A stretch of 64,000 nucleotides of DNA. Source: Ignavibacteria bacterium. GTDB lineage: Bacteria > Bacteroidota > Ignavibacteria > Tepidaquicellales > Tepidaquicellaceae. Below the pieces are notes generated by a model, which was given only the letters and a program-made list of their open reading frames with translations, did no database searches and was not told where the DNA came from. Where the stretch lies: contig JAIBBK010000004.1 in NCBI GenBank assembly GCA_019694675.1, positions 79,347 to 143,346 of the forward strand, written 5' to 3'. Of the stretch, positions 7,762 to 16,748 are shown one piece after another (position 1 is the first letter of the stretch; each line of letters begins with the position of its first letter). The position numbers and the translations under genes were made by a program.

Positions 7762-9231
7762 TTACAACTCTGAGAACTTTTGCAGCAGCCATTGCTTTTG
7801 CGCCAGCAAGGGTTCCAGCATTGCTTCTTTCCCGGATATCAGGGCTTCATCCTTGCTCTTGGAGAGGCAGGCATGGAACAGTTTCAGATAATACCCGATA
7901 AAATTCAAGTATGTTGCCCTTAGCTCCGGAGTCAGGTCTTTGTTTGATCTCAGATAATGCCTGAATGCATCAACCATGGAGTATGCCTGTTCAGTCATAC
8001 GGAGTTCATAAAATATTTTCATTGAGAGTATCTTCACGTCAATCTTAAAGTCAACCAGATCATATTTCACTTTGGAGATGTTCACAAGGGCATCTTCAAA
8101 CTCTGATTTTGCAAATGCTATTAGAGATCTTGAATAGTGCCTCATGTTGGCCCTGAATTTAGGTTCAAGCTCCGAAATATATTTATCCACAAAGGCTGTC
8201 GCTTCTTCGTACTCCTTTACATATAGCGCATTGATAATGATGTTCCTGAAGAAGTCGGGATGCATGTATTTTTCCCTGTCGAGCTTGTAAGCCTTGTCTT
8301 CTATGCACAGTATCTGCAGGTGAAAGATTTCCTTTCTGTTCCCGGTATCCTTGCCGGGCATATATCCTATATTGAGTATGTTCAGAAGGTCCGAATAGAA
8401 ATACATCTTTTCATAATTGCTGAGTCTGCTTCTGTTGGCCAGAAATATTTTTTTCGCCTTGTGAAAGTAATCCTCATCACAGTTGTTCTTTATGCTCATA
8501 TAAGTGTAATAATGAAAACTTACGAAGACTTCAAACTCGGAGCCCCGGTAAAACTCAACTATCTCTTCAAGGTTTAACCGACCCGACAATTTGTCGGGAA
8601 TTCTTTCTTCGAAAGGAACATGCTGATAGACTTCTGCTATTTCCCTGAGCTTGAGGATTCTCAGTAGATTCACAATATAATGTGCGGAAAGGTAATCCCC
8701 CGACCTGAACACATGCTCTCTGTATCGGGCATGATCAAGGGACATTATGTGAAATCTCGTGTCCGTACTTTGCAGAAAGTAATTGTCGAGCAACGCCTGC
8801 ACGGAAGATTCGCCCGGTGAGTTCAGATCAGCGTCGGCCTTTTGCCGGTATTGAGGATAGTACTTTATAAGCCCTCTGTCAAGCAGTTCATCAAGCAGCA
8901 ATCTGTTCTTCAGAGGCTTGCTTGTGTTCAGATTGGCAAGCATCATGAATTCTTCTGCCATTTTGAGAAGAGAGGAAGAGAGTGTCTTAAGAATATCCTT
9001 TGACTTCCGGTCGCCGAAACTCGCGTCCGGATAGATCTCCTTATATATGGACTCTTCATTCAAACCATCTTGTGAAAGGTTCGGATAGAATTTTAATATA
9101 CCTTTCAGAAGCGGCATAAGATCCCTTCCCTTCTTGAAGTATGGCGATGAAATGAATTTCTCAAAATCCGCAACTTCATTCTCCGAAAAGGTCTGAAGAA
9201 AAACAATAAGCTTTGTCTCATTGTATTTCAT
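7762..9231 (-). CDS. SPYFN-family helical repeat protein, copy 3
   Basis: A 489-residue paralogue starting MKYNETKLIVFLQTFSENEV. The family signature is FEKFISSPYFKKGRDLMPLL, and an N-terminal helical block ends LKMAEEFMMLANLN. It is more diverged than copies 1 and 2 and closer to copy 4 in the N-terminal region, for example in the FYP motif before the variable segment. The C-terminal half has TPR-like helices (MRHYSRSLIAFAKSEFEDAL). No signal peptide or catalytic motif is seen. The metalloprotease-like gene follows 19 bases downstream. Function unknown. Confidence 0.87.
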   Translation of the reverse strand: MKYNETKLIVFLQTFSENEVADFEKFISSPYFKKGRDLMPLLKGILKFYPNLSQDGLNEESIYKEIYPDASFGDRKSKDILKTLSSSLLKMAEEFMMLANLNTSKPLKNRLLLDELLDRGLIKYYPQYRQKADADLNSPGESSVQALLDNYFLQSTDTRFHIMSLDHARYREHVFRSGDYLSAHYIVNLLRILKLREIAEVYQHVPFEERIPDKLSGRLNLEEIVEFYRGSEFEVFVSFHYYTYMSIKNNCDEDYFHKAKKIFLANRSRLSNYEKMYFYSDLLNILNIGYMPGKDTGNRKEIFHLQILCIEDKAYKLDREKYMHPDFFRNIIINALYVKEYEEATAFVDKYISELEPKFRANMRHYSRSLIAFAKSEFEDALVNISKVKYDLVDFKIDVKILSMKIFYELRMTEQAYSMVDAFRHYLRSNKDLTPELRATYLNFIGYYLKLFHACLSKSKDEALISGKEAMLEPLLAQKQWLLQKFSEL

Positions 9232-9353
9232 GGATTCTGAATACCGAACTCGATAGTTACAAAAAAGTCAAAAATTATGAGGGCTTGGTGCATTTCAGGC
9301 TGTTTTTACAAATATTGCCGCGATGAGCGCTGTTACAAAAAGGGATAATTTTC

Positions 9354-9385
9354 TTTGCAGTACCTCAGAGCTTTTCATAGCTTTG
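9354..9385 (+). promoter_or_regulatory. Bacteroidota-type promoter TTTG-N20-TAGCTTTG
   Basis: TTTG at 9354-9357 and TAGCTTTG at 9378-9385 are separated by 20 bases and end 28 bases before the ATG at 9414. They fit the established Bacteroidota consensus TTTG-N19/21-TAnnTTTG. The same arrangement is found at 28560, 32153 (minus) and 34164. Confidence 0.7.
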
Positions 9386-9413
9386 CTCAACTTTTAAAAC
9401 AACGGAGGGTAAA

Positions 9414-11354
9414 ATGTTAAAACTTATCTCAATCTTTGTAATCGCATTCGCAGTGAATGCGTCAGCCCATGACGATTCTGAACGATTCGTCAAAAGGTCA
9501 GTAAGTGAATCAATTGAATTTCTGACACTGATCAATTCTGTTAATTCAGCGGAGGCAATCGGGAATGCTGAGTTCGATCTTTCGGATTTCAGGAACAAGG
9601 CTCAAAGGGGGCTTGACTTCATGTGCCCCGGCACTTCCTTAAGCATGCTTAGATGTTCCCGACTTGCTGAATGGAATGAGCAGTCTGCCTCAGCTTTGAA
9701 CTCATTTATCAGAGATCTAAGAAAGGACGACGATTCAAAATTCCTGAAGACACCGGTGGATGAAAAAGTATCTGAGTTCAGAGAAGCAGGCGCAAGATTT
9801 GCCGTTCTGGAATGGGAAGTGAAGAACAAATTCGGCACAAGACAAATCACATCCGTAGCTGTATTCGACGGAAACAGGAATGTTTTGTTTGATACGGAGC
9901 TGATCGGATTTGTTACCGGCATCAGGCCTGTCAGCATTACCGGGAATGACCCCGTACTCGACAACAATTCTCCAAACTCTGCGGCTGCAATTACAAATCA
10001 GAGAACCTCGAACATTACGTACAACTACTGGGTGGAAGGTACGCTTGGCAGTGTAAGGCACTACAATTATGTCAGGGCAACTGCCATTGTACCGCCCTAC
10101 ATCACAGCGGCGACAAATGATGCCTTTTTCAATTTCGAAACGACTCAGATAACAGTTGAGAGGCGGGACATTGATCCGCTTGCACCACCGACTGATCCAT
10201 GCGTTTATTTCGGAACGGGAGGTACAATTGCCAACACATATTCCAATGCGGTTCCTTTCGCCAACAGGGTTTATCTTTCGAATACAAACGACCGCTTCAA
10301 TAACGGGATCTATCAGGTTGCAGGAGCAAACGGACATAACTGGAGTTTCTCATTTGATTTTTCAGTAACGGCCGGACCTTTAGGACTTGGAATAACGCCT
10401 CATCAGACAACTCCTGACTTCACACTGACGTCACCAAATTTTTCCGAAGTGAAAGTGAATAATTACGTTTACTACTATGTCCTTGGCAACACTTACAGAG
10501 CGCTGTTCTATGACGGAGGAAGCCTGCAGGCCGGCAATTTCAAAATTCTTACGGGACAGGGTGATTCAGAAGTCGGCTCCGTAAACGTCTCGCTTCCGTT
10601 GCAGATTGCATACTGGAGCTATCTTATTCTATATACTTACTCCAATACCGGTGTTGCCCTGAACTTATCCAATGTGCAGTACCTGAGAGGCGATCATGTC
10701 AGGCAACCAACATACCGGCTTTCATCAACGAGATACTCGATTCCGATCGGGCAGATCGACACGCTCAAAGCAAGGGTGACAAACAACAGCTCTCAGGTCA
10801 AACTCAAGGGCGGCAGTGTTTCAATCAATGTTGCTTCTCTTGGCGATCGGCTTACGCTCTTGTCTCCCGCAACTATTGCGATCGATTCGATAAACACAAA
10901 TTCATCCAAAGAGTACAGGTTTGTAGTAAGGGGAAATGCAAACGGAGTTGTGACTCCGCAGGCAAACATATCATCCGTTGGATGGACATGGCCGGTACCT
11001 CCGGATGTTGTTATCAACAATATATTCAGCATTGACTCAAATATTACAGTTGGATTAACATCCATCAGTCAGACGTCCGCAGAAATCCCTTCAGATTATT
11101 CTGTCTCTCAGAATTATCCGAATCCATTCAATCCGAATACAAGGATTGACTTTGCCATACCCAAAAGCGGGTTAGTGAAAGTGGTTGTGTATGACATGGC
11201 CGGAAGAGAAGTGCAAAGTCTTGTAAATGAGCACCTTGACGCAGGATATTACAAAGCGGATTTTGACGGCAGCGCTCTTTCAAGCGGAGTGTATATTTAC
11301 AGAGTGCAATCGGGTGACTTCAGTACCGTGAAGAAGATGACTCTTGTGAAATGA
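9414..11354 (+). CDS. Secreted T9SS cargo protein, function unknown
   Basis: A 646-residue protein with a clear signal peptide (LISIFVIAFAVNASA) and a classical type A T9SS C-terminal domain from about residue 565: NYPNPFNPNTRIDFAIP, VKVVVYDMAGREVQSL, then SSGVYIYRV and a final KKMTLVK. The start is fixed by GGAGGGTAAA just before the ATG. The middle (residues 60-560) is rich in Asn, Thr and aromatics, as in beta-rich extracellular proteins, with no domain I can name. By T9SS rules it should cross the inner membrane by Sec and be released or anchored at the cell surface after CTD cleavage. It has its own promoter at 9354-9385. Confidence 0.9.
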   Translation: MLKLISIFVIAFAVNASAHDDSERFVKRSVSESIEFLTLINSVNSAEAIGNAEFDLSDFRNKAQRGLDFMCPGTSLSMLRCSRLAEWNEQSASALNSFIRDLRKDDDSKFLKTPVDEKVSEFREAGARFAVLEWEVKNKFGTRQITSVAVFDGNRNVLFDTELIGFVTGIRPVSITGNDPVLDNNSPNSAAAITNQRTSNITYNYWVEGTLGSVRHYNYVRATAIVPPYITAATNDAFFNFETTQITVERRDIDPLAPPTDPCVYFGTGGTIANTYSNAVPFANRVYLSNTNDRFNNGIYQVAGANGHNWSFSFDFSVTAGPLGLGITPHQTTPDFTLTSPNFSEVKVNNYVYYYVLGNTYRALFYDGGSLQAGNFKILTGQGDSEVGSVNVSLPLQIAYWSYLILYTYSNTGVALNLSNVQYLRGDHVRQPTYRLSSTRYSIPIGQIDTLKARVTNNSSQVKLKGGSVSINVASLGDRLTLLSPATIAIDSINTNSSKEYRFVVRGNANGVVTPQANISSVGWTWPVPPDVVINNIFSIDSNITVGLTSISQTSAEIPSDYSVSQNYPNPFNPNTRIDFAIPKSGLVKVVVYDMAGREVQSLVNEHLDAGYYKADFDGSALSSGVYIYRVQSGDFSTVKKMTLVK

Positions 11355-11569
11355 AGGAAGAATTCCTTAATTGTCTTTTCATCAGATGATGTTAATGCAG
11401 AATATGCAGTTCGGGATTGAAGGATTGCCGTACTTCGCCAATGACCTCTCAGAATGGTTTTTCCACAGGTCAGTTCAGGGGCAAAGAGATGAAGTTGTGT
11501 ACTTCAAGACCAAACTGCAAAAAAAACTTTTCTGCAGGAAGAGAATTTGACAGGAACAATTTGTTTTTT

Positions 11570-11624
11570 GTCGTGTCGGGACTTCCCTGCCTGCAGCAGG
11601 CAGGCGTCCCGACACCACAATTAA
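11570..11624. repeat. Palindromic repeat (REP-like), copy B, most complete
   Basis: A long hairpin: outer arms GTGTCGGGAC (11573-11582) and GTCCCGACAC (11606-11615) pair perfectly, and inner CCTGCC/GGCAGG arms add a second stem. It is flanked by CACAATTAA. Copies A (7180-7240) and C (14304-14350) share the left arm and core. It could be a REP/MITE-like element moved in trans. No transposase is present. Confidence 0.85.
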
Positions 11625-11649
11625 AACATCACAATGCACCGACACAAAA

Positions 11650-11676
11650 AAAAGACAACCTCAGCGGTTGTCTTTT
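11650..11676. terminator. Rho-independent terminator downstream of the sulfatase
   Basis: The same 11-base stem as at 7118-7144, about 30 bases past the sulfatase stop and flanked by A/T runs. In the sulfatase direction the hairpin is followed by a T-run (the complement of the A-run at 11646-11653). Confidence 0.8.
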
Positions 11677-11708
11677 AGCATTTCATTGTAACGACTCTTT
11701 CGCTGTTT
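11650..11708. repeat. Dispersed terminator-containing repeat, copy B
   Basis: About 59 bases identical to 7118-7176. It directly abuts the sulfatase stop codon, so this is probably the donor copy. Confidence 0.8.
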
Positions 11709-14106
11709 ACTGCTTAGCCATTGCCATTTTGAATTTATCCTTAGGATCTATCAGATGGTTGTGGTCATCAGCGCCTGCGTCAAGCCTGACCCAGTTGATA
11801 TCGCCGGTAAAGGAGTTTCCCTTCGGCCCGTAATCGGGAGATGCAGGCGAGCCTGTATCGTTTCCGACATCGCATGCTTCGTCAGCCGAGAATCCCATCG
11901 GGATGGTTTGTTCAACCCTTCCCTTACCAACCGCCTTGCCGTCGTAGTAAAGAGTAACGTTGCCGCCTTTGGCAAGTCCTCCGCCGTCATACTTGAATTC
12001 CATTCTGACCTGATGCTTGCCTGCCGGAATCGGCTTGTCAGCTTCGGCAAAGTAGTGATTTATCCCGAAGAAATTGTAGCAGTATTTCAGCTTCCCGTCC
12101 TTTGCATAAAGTGTCCATCCGCCTACTTCACCGCCTTGTGTCACAATCACTCCGTTTGCCGCCACGCCTTTCGGCACAACAACTTCAGCTGTTACCGAAT
12201 GTGACTTATTCTTCAGTGCCAGCACTGCTCCTTCCGCAATCCGCATTCCCTTGAAAAGTATCTGCGAATTTCCTTTCACCAGCTGAGGCCTTCCCGCAAG
12301 ATCGGGATTGATCCTTTCATAACTCCTGTCATCAAGCGGAATGCAATTGTATTTTGTTGCTTCAATCACCCACAGTCGCTGAAGTTCTGCAAGCTTGCCC
12401 GGATTTTCCTTTGCAATATTATTCGACTGTGTCCAGTCATCAGGTCCGTACAATTCCCAGACATCTTCATCAAAAGGAGGAACAGCATCAGCAGTCCACG
12501 GCGTCCTGTGCTTCGTCACAGCCGTCCATCCGTTGTGGTAAATTCCCCTGTTGCCGAACATTTCAAAGTACTGCACGTTATGTGTTTCGGGAGCGGCGGC
12601 ATTGTCAAAACTGTCTGCCATTGTTACTCCCTCGAGCGGAGCCTGCTGACTGCTGTTCACGATCGCCGGTTCAGGCAAACCGGTAACATCAAGAATTGTC
12701 TTTGCCACATCTATCACGTGATGGAACTGATTTCTTATCTCACCTTTAGCCTTAATACCCTTTGGCCAGTAAACTATCAATCCGTTTCTTGTGCCGCCCC
12801 AGTGCGAGGCAACCTGCTTGGTCCACTGGTACGGGGTGCACAGTGCATGAGCCCAGCCGACGGCATAGTGATTATATGCCCTCGGAGTTCCGAAATCATC
12901 AATCTTGCTCTTCAGAAATTCGGTTGTTTCAATACCCGACATGCCGTTAAGAGTTGTCATTTCATTGAAACATCCCTGAAGCGTTCCTTCTGCGGATGCG
13001 CCGTTGTCGCCGATTATGAAGAAGATCAGTGTGTTGTTAAGTTCCCCAATATCTTTAAGCGTGTTCACAACCCTTCCCATGCAGTGATCCGTCTGCTCAA
13101 GAAATCCCGCGTAGATCTCCATCTGCCTGGAAAGCACGGGTTTCAGATCATCGGATATGTCGTCCCATGCAGGGATCTCCTTATTCCTTTCCGTAAGCTT
13201 CGCATTCTTCGGAATCACCCCGAGCTTCTTCTGGCGTGCAAAGATCTCTTCTCTCAGTTTGTCCCAGCCCTTGTCGAATTTTCCCTTGTACTTGTCAGAC
13301 CATTCCTTTGATACTTGATGCGGAGCATGTGTTGCACCGGGAGCATAATAAACGAAGAATGGCTTATCGGGCATGAGAGATTTCTGCTGACGGATGTAAT
13401 TGCACACTCTGTCTGACAGGTCATCGTTAAGATTATATCCTTCTTCCGGAGATTTTTCCGGCTCAATCGGAGATGTGCCGAGATAAAGTCCCGGATAATA
13501 CTGATTTGCCTCGCCGCCCACAAAACCGTAAAAATATTCAAAGCCCGAACCTGTAGGCCATTGGTCAAAGGGTCCCATGGGAGTCACCTGCCATACAGGT
13601 ACTTCATGGCATTTGCCGAACTGTGCAGTTGAGTAGCCGTTGAGCTTAAGTATTTCCGCGACCGGAGCTTTGCTTTTCGGGCGAAGACTGCTGTTACCGG
13701 GTGCTGAAGTTGCCATCTCGGTAATTGCTCCCATGCCAACTGAGTGGTGATTTCTGCCTGACAGCATTGCCGCTCTTGTTGGAGAACAAAGTGCTGTTGT
13801 GTGAAAACGTGTGTACTTAAGGCCGTTGGCGGCAAGCTTCTCTGCAGTCGGAGTATTGCACGGACCGCCGAATGCGCTTGATGCGCCGAAACCGACATCG
13901 TCTATAAGGAAGATGAGAACATTCGGTGCATCCTTCGGAGGCCTTATTTCCTTAATGGGAGGATATTTTGTGTTCGGATCTTTTGCATCATAAGTTGTGA
14001 GCCCTACGAAATGCTTGTCCGGGATCGGCAGTATGTCGCGGCTGAACTCTTCTGCAACGGGTTCCTGTTTCTTGCCCGGAGCTTTGCTGCTCTTTGACTT
14101 CTTCAT
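11707..14106 (-). CDS. Type I (formylglycine-dependent) arylsulfatase
   Basis: A 799-residue alkaline-phosphatase-superfamily sulfatase. Metal ligands are in LIDDVGFG (Asp69, Asp70). The modification motif is CSPTR at 107-111, where Cys107 should become formylglycine, followed by AAMLSGRNHHSVGMG. GDNGASAEG and SHWGGTRNGLIVYWP are typical of the arylsulfatase catalytic domain. The last ~170 residues form a beta-rich C-terminal domain. The N-terminus is Lys-rich with no signal peptide, unlike many sulfatases, so either it is cytosolic or the true start differs. No maturase or FGE gene is in the window. A terminator repeat directly follows the stop. Substrate cannot be told from sequence. Confidence 0.93.
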   Translation of the reverse strand: MKKSKSSKAPGKKQEPVAEEFSRDILPIPDKHFVGLTTYDAKDPNTKYPPIKEIRPPKDAPNVLIFLIDDVGFGASSAFGGPCNTPTAEKLAANGLKYTRFHTTALCSPTRAAMLSGRNHHSVGMGAITEMATSAPGNSSLRPKSKAPVAEILKLNGYSTAQFGKCHEVPVWQVTPMGPFDQWPTGSGFEYFYGFVGGEANQYYPGLYLGTSPIEPEKSPEEGYNLNDDLSDRVCNYIRQQKSLMPDKPFFVYYAPGATHAPHQVSKEWSDKYKGKFDKGWDKLREEIFARQKKLGVIPKNAKLTERNKEIPAWDDISDDLKPVLSRQMEIYAGFLEQTDHCMGRVVNTLKDIGELNNTLIFFIIGDNGASAEGTLQGCFNEMTTLNGMSGIETTEFLKSKIDDFGTPRAYNHYAVGWAHALCTPYQWTKQVASHWGGTRNGLIVYWPKGIKAKGEIRNQFHHVIDVAKTILDVTGLPEPAIVNSSQQAPLEGVTMADSFDNAAAPETHNVQYFEMFGNRGIYHNGWTAVTKHRTPWTADAVPPFDEDVWELYGPDDWTQSNNIAKENPGKLAELQRLWVIEATKYNCIPLDDRSYERINPDLAGRPQLVKGNSQILFKGMRIAEGAVLALKNKSHSVTAEVVVPKGVAANGVIVTQGGEVGGWTLYAKDGKLKYCYNFFGINHYFAEADKPIPAGKHQVRMEFKYDGGGLAKGGNVTLYYDGKAVGKGRVEQTIPMGFSADEACDVGNDTGSPASPDYGPKGNSFTGDINWVRLDAGADDHNHLIDPKDKFKMAMAKQ

Positions 14107-14303
14107 GTGTGAGGATGATTGAGATTGATTTTCCTAGCCTCCGCTGAAGAATTTCCGGCCAAATGGGCATGCTTCACGAAGGCACAGTTTAACTGAGCGT
14201 TATACTATTAATAGGTTAGTTGATTTTCAATGACAATAAAATATCTGAATCAGTGATCTCACACTGCTTTCGGGATGCTGTGGAAGGCTGAGTAATTGTG
14301 TTT

Positions 14304-14350
14304 TTGTGGTGTCGGGACTTCCCTGACTGCAGCAGGCAGGCGTCCTGAAA
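14304..14350. repeat. Palindromic repeat (REP-like), copy C, decayed
   Basis: GTGTCGGGACTTCCCTG at 14309-14325 with the CAGCAGGCAGGCGTCC core. The right arm is changed (CTGAAAC), so the outer stem is weak. It lies between the sulfatase and the membrane protein gene. Confidence 0.75.
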
Positions 14351-14367
14351 CATGTTAACTATTTGCG

Positions 14368-14868
14368 TCAGGAACTATTCTTCCTGTCATCAAAGTATAT
14401 CGACTCTGTGTTAAGCGACTTGTCCGTTGGCCTTACTGTGCCGCCGACAACAATTGCGGCGGAAATGATCAGAAGATTCTTGATTATGTACTGTCCCTCA
14501 ATTGTAGGTGCGTAGGGATATCGTCCCGGCTGAAACGTGATCTCCGGCAGAATCAGCAGAGGCAGAAATGTTCCGGCCATCTGCATGGCCAGCAATGCAA
14601 TTGCAATGCGCTTCGTTCTGTGAAAAAGAAAAGACACACCGATTATCACTTCCCACCAGCCGATGATCTTCAGCCAGGTTTCGGGAGCAAAGAACGGCAT
14701 CCAGTTTACGGTTGCCAGCACAAGCCCTGCCGCAGGTGATATTCCGGCGATCTTCAAAGCGCCGAACCATACGAAGATAACCGCAAGTGAGATCTGAAGC
14801 GCGCGAACCCCGAATTTCTTCATGGTCCTGGCAATGCCTACGTCAAGTGAATCTATGTCAAAACTCAT
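14368..14868 (-). CDS. Small integral membrane protein (DoxX/YkgB-like)
   Basis: A 166-residue protein with about four hydrophobic helices: ALQISLAVIFVWFGALKIAG near residue 25, VIIGVSFLF near 75, IALLAMQMAGTFLPLLIL near 90-107, and LLIISAAIVVGG near 135. The WFGALKIAG and WWEVIIG motifs and the general layout resemble DUF417/YkgB and the DoxX superfamily. Such proteins are of unclear biochemical function. It is encoded upstream of the sulfatase on the same strand with 261 bases between, so co-transcription is possible but not evident. Confidence 0.7.
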   Translation of the reverse strand: MSFDIDSLDVGIARTMKKFGVRALQISLAVIFVWFGALKIAGISPAAGLVLATVNWMPFFAPETWLKIIGWWEVIIGVSFLFHRTKRIAIALLAMQMAGTFLPLLILPEITFQPGRYPYAPTIEGQYIIKNLLIISAAIVVGGTVRPTDKSLNTESIYFDDRKNSS

Positions 14869-15235
14869 ACCGGTTGGAGAATTAGTTAGGTTACAAAACT
14901 GCCTGCCGCAATCGTAAGAATCATGTCACAAAAGAATCTCCTTTTTCTGTTCCGGCAATTCGGCTCAGTCTTGGTTCATTCGTCAAACCTCAATGCAGTT
15001 GATCCCGAATATCCTTATGCATTCCCGCGCCGGAACAATTGCGTTCCCTGCGGCGGCAATATCTCTTTCGGACAATTCCGTAACTCAAAGGAAGCATACA
15101 ACGATTTTTGAATTAACTTTCGAATATCCCGGTGTTAGATTTGTTCAGTCAAATCTGCATCATCCTTCCTGAAATTTTGACTAAGCAGACACTTGGCGGT
15201 CTGCTTGCTCTTTAACTTCCAAAAAAGAATGAGAT
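14869..15235. other. Intergenic region between divergent genes
   Basis: In these 367 bases I see one perfect 8-base inverted repeat, AAGCAGAC at 15183-15190 and GTCTGCTT at 15199-15206, ending 29 bases before the ATG at 15236. A TAGATTTG box at 15136-15143 has no well-spaced TTTG partner. A 62-codon frame at 14923-15111 has no support as a gene. Confidence 0.4.
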
Positions 15236-16000
15236 ATGAAAACTATGATCATGCTTTCGTTCATACTTTTGATTTGCGGTGATCTTCACTCACAAGGAAT
15301 TCAACCGTCTTCAGGAATTTCGATTGACGAATATGTTCACACCCTTCATTCCTCTGGAACATACACTAACAGCAGCTTGTCAGATCCGTCGGAGATCAAA
15401 CCAACAGTCCGCATCAGAACACAGACCGTACCGTCAGATTCAGTAACATTTCTGTTTCCTCTTTCTTTGAACAAAGAACTTCGTGCTGAATGCCGCAATG
15501 ACCTGATAATGTTCACGGGAGAATCCGCCGGCCTTTGGCAGAATGTATCACAAGGTCGAACAGTTTTCATCCGTAACACTGCTCACATAATCTGCAGTGA
15601 AGACGCTTCTTCATGCCTGCATACGAATCCTGACGGAAAGTCAATCAAAGAGATCATCAGCTCTGATATTCCGTCAGAGAAATCTCCCGTACTTGCGGGT
15701 TTACTTTCACTGTTCCTTCCCGGAACAGGCCAGGCATATAACGGCCAGTGGATAAAGGCCGGGGTTCAGTGGATTCTCATTGCCGGCAGTATCTATATGG
15801 CAGTTGCTGATGTTAATTTCGAATCCGACGGTGAGCCGTTGCCGCCTTTATCAATTGCAGGAATTGCGGTCGGCGGAGCAACGTGGTTGTGGTCTGTCAT
15901 TGACGCACCTGTTTCCGCAAATCATATAAACAAGGAAAGGAACCGTGCTTTGAGGAAGCACAACTTGTCCGGAGGCATCGGGATCACGGTCTCTTTTTAG
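15236..16000 (+). CDS. Secreted/membrane protein with DUF5683-like hydrophobic domain
   Basis: A 254-residue protein with a signal peptide (MLSFILLICGDLHSQG) and a poorly conserved exported region of ~130 residues. The C-terminal part resembles the DUF5683/TM2-like family: SPVLAGLLSLFLPGTGQAYN followed by GVQWILIAGSIYMAVA and SIAGIAVGGATWLWSVIDA. That family is common in Bacteroidota and usually uncharacterised. A degraded duplicate of its C-terminal stretch is fused to the start of the ABC ATPase frame at 16749, with the second lipoprotein gene between them. Confidence 0.75.
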   Translation: MKTMIMLSFILLICGDLHSQGIQPSSGISIDEYVHTLHSSGTYTNSSLSDPSEIKPTVRIRTQTVPSDSVTFLFPLSLNKELRAECRNDLIMFTGESAGLWQNVSQGRTVFIRNTAHIICSEDASSCLHTNPDGKSIKEIISSDIPSEKSPVLAGLLSLFLPGTGQAYNGQWIKAGVQWILIAGSIYMAVADVNFESDGEPLPPLSIAGIAVGGATWLWSVIDAPVSANHINKERNRALRKHNLSGGIGITVSF

Positions 16001-16117
16001 AAAGTACCCGTGCATATTCTTTAAGTTCTCATTCGTACCGGATGCAGAAATGGAAATGACAGTTGAATAGTGAGATCATCTGAGCGGAGACATTTCTTTC
16101 CTTTACACTTCTCACAC

Positions 16118-16138
16118 CCGATGTGTTTCATCGGTTTT
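16118..16138 (+). terminator. Weak rho-independent terminator
   Basis: CCGATG-TGTTT-CATCGG followed by TTTT, 118 bases after the stop of the gene at 15236. The 6-base stem is short, so it is a candidate only. Confidence 0.4.
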
Positions 16139-16210
16139 CCTGCACTCCCGCGCTCAGCCATATAGGGTTTCATCCCTGCAAATTCAATTCCTGTCTGTCA
16201 GTGCCGAAGG

Positions 16211-16228
16211 TTTGACAATATTGTGACA
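16211..16228 (+). promoter_or_regulatory. Conserved upstream box of the lipoprotein paralogues
   Basis: TTTGACAATATTGTGACA contains the perfect palindrome ACAATATTGT. It is matched with one base difference at 6456-6473 before paralogue 1. Conservation between two copies suggests a promoter or operator kept by selection, or simply shared ancestry. Confidence 0.4.
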
Positions 16229-16277
16229 CTTCAAACTTCAGGAGGTTGTAGTTTGTATTAAAAAAGAGGATGAAGAA

Positions 16278-16739
16278 ATGAAGAGCAGATACAGAACAGC
16301 AGCTGAGTATATTTTTGTGATCCATCTGGTAATTTACCTGACCGGATGCAGGACAATCGAAAGCTACAGGCCTTATGATCCTGATCTGGATTCGTATGCT
16401 TTGGCAAATGCCGAATCAGTCACGCTGAAGGACGGGAAAGTTATAATCACGGATGAGAACAGCAATCTGAAAATAGTAGAGGATGTGAAGTCCCGCAAGG
16501 CCCTCAGCTTTCAATACTTTGACACTTTATGGAACAACTCTCATACAAACTTTACTTTGACAACAACAGCTGATACAGTCTCATTTGATAAGATTAGCGA
16601 AATCAGGATCAATAAGGCAAACACGGGTGGAACAGTAGCGATAATTATGGGGGGGATACTTCTCGTTTCATTTGTTGTATTAGCCATTGTCGCGTCACAA
16701 ATGGATTTTAGTTTCGGTAACAGTCACGGCGGATGGTAG
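16278..16739 (+). CDS. Small lipoprotein with C-terminal membrane helix, paralogue 2
   Basis: A 153-residue close paralogue of 6523-6978: lipobox VIYLTGC, RTIESYRPYDPDLDSYALAN, AESVTLKDGKVI, ADTVSFDKISEIRI and the hydrophobic helix GGTVAIIMGGILLVSFVVLA. Upstream DNA is also alike. Downstream, within 10 bases of the stop, begins the relic of a DUF5683-like coding end. This suggests an older duplicated pair of DUF5683-like gene plus lipoprotein. Envelope location is predicted; function unknown. Confidence 0.85.
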   Translation: MKSRYRTAAEYIFVIHLVIYLTGCRTIESYRPYDPDLDSYALANAESVTLKDGKVIITDENSNLKIVEDVKSRKALSFQYFDTLWNNSHTNFTLTTTADTVSFDKISEIRINKANTGGTVAIIMGGILLVSFVVLAIVASQMDFSFGNSHGGW

Positions 16740-16748
16740 CCGGTTCAG

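Larger units (their letters stand above)
11355..11706. other. Repeat-bearing intergenic region between convergent genes
   Basis: The 352 bases after the T9SS gene hold no supported gene. They contain palindrome copy B (11570-11624) followed by terminator repeat copy B (11650-11708). The same two elements occur at 7.1-7.2 kb in the opposite order. Confidence 0.7.

Noticed and set aside
9735..10337. 200-codon minus-strand frame
   Set aside because: It lies antisense to the T9SS cargo gene, with Cys/Arg-rich composition typical of a shadow.
12508..13311. 267-codon plus-strand frame
   Set aside because: It is antisense to the sulfatase gene, which has strong family motifs; the frame has no recognisable features.
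14923..15111. 62-codon plus-strand frame
   Set aside because: No signal, motif or ribosome site; probably chance.
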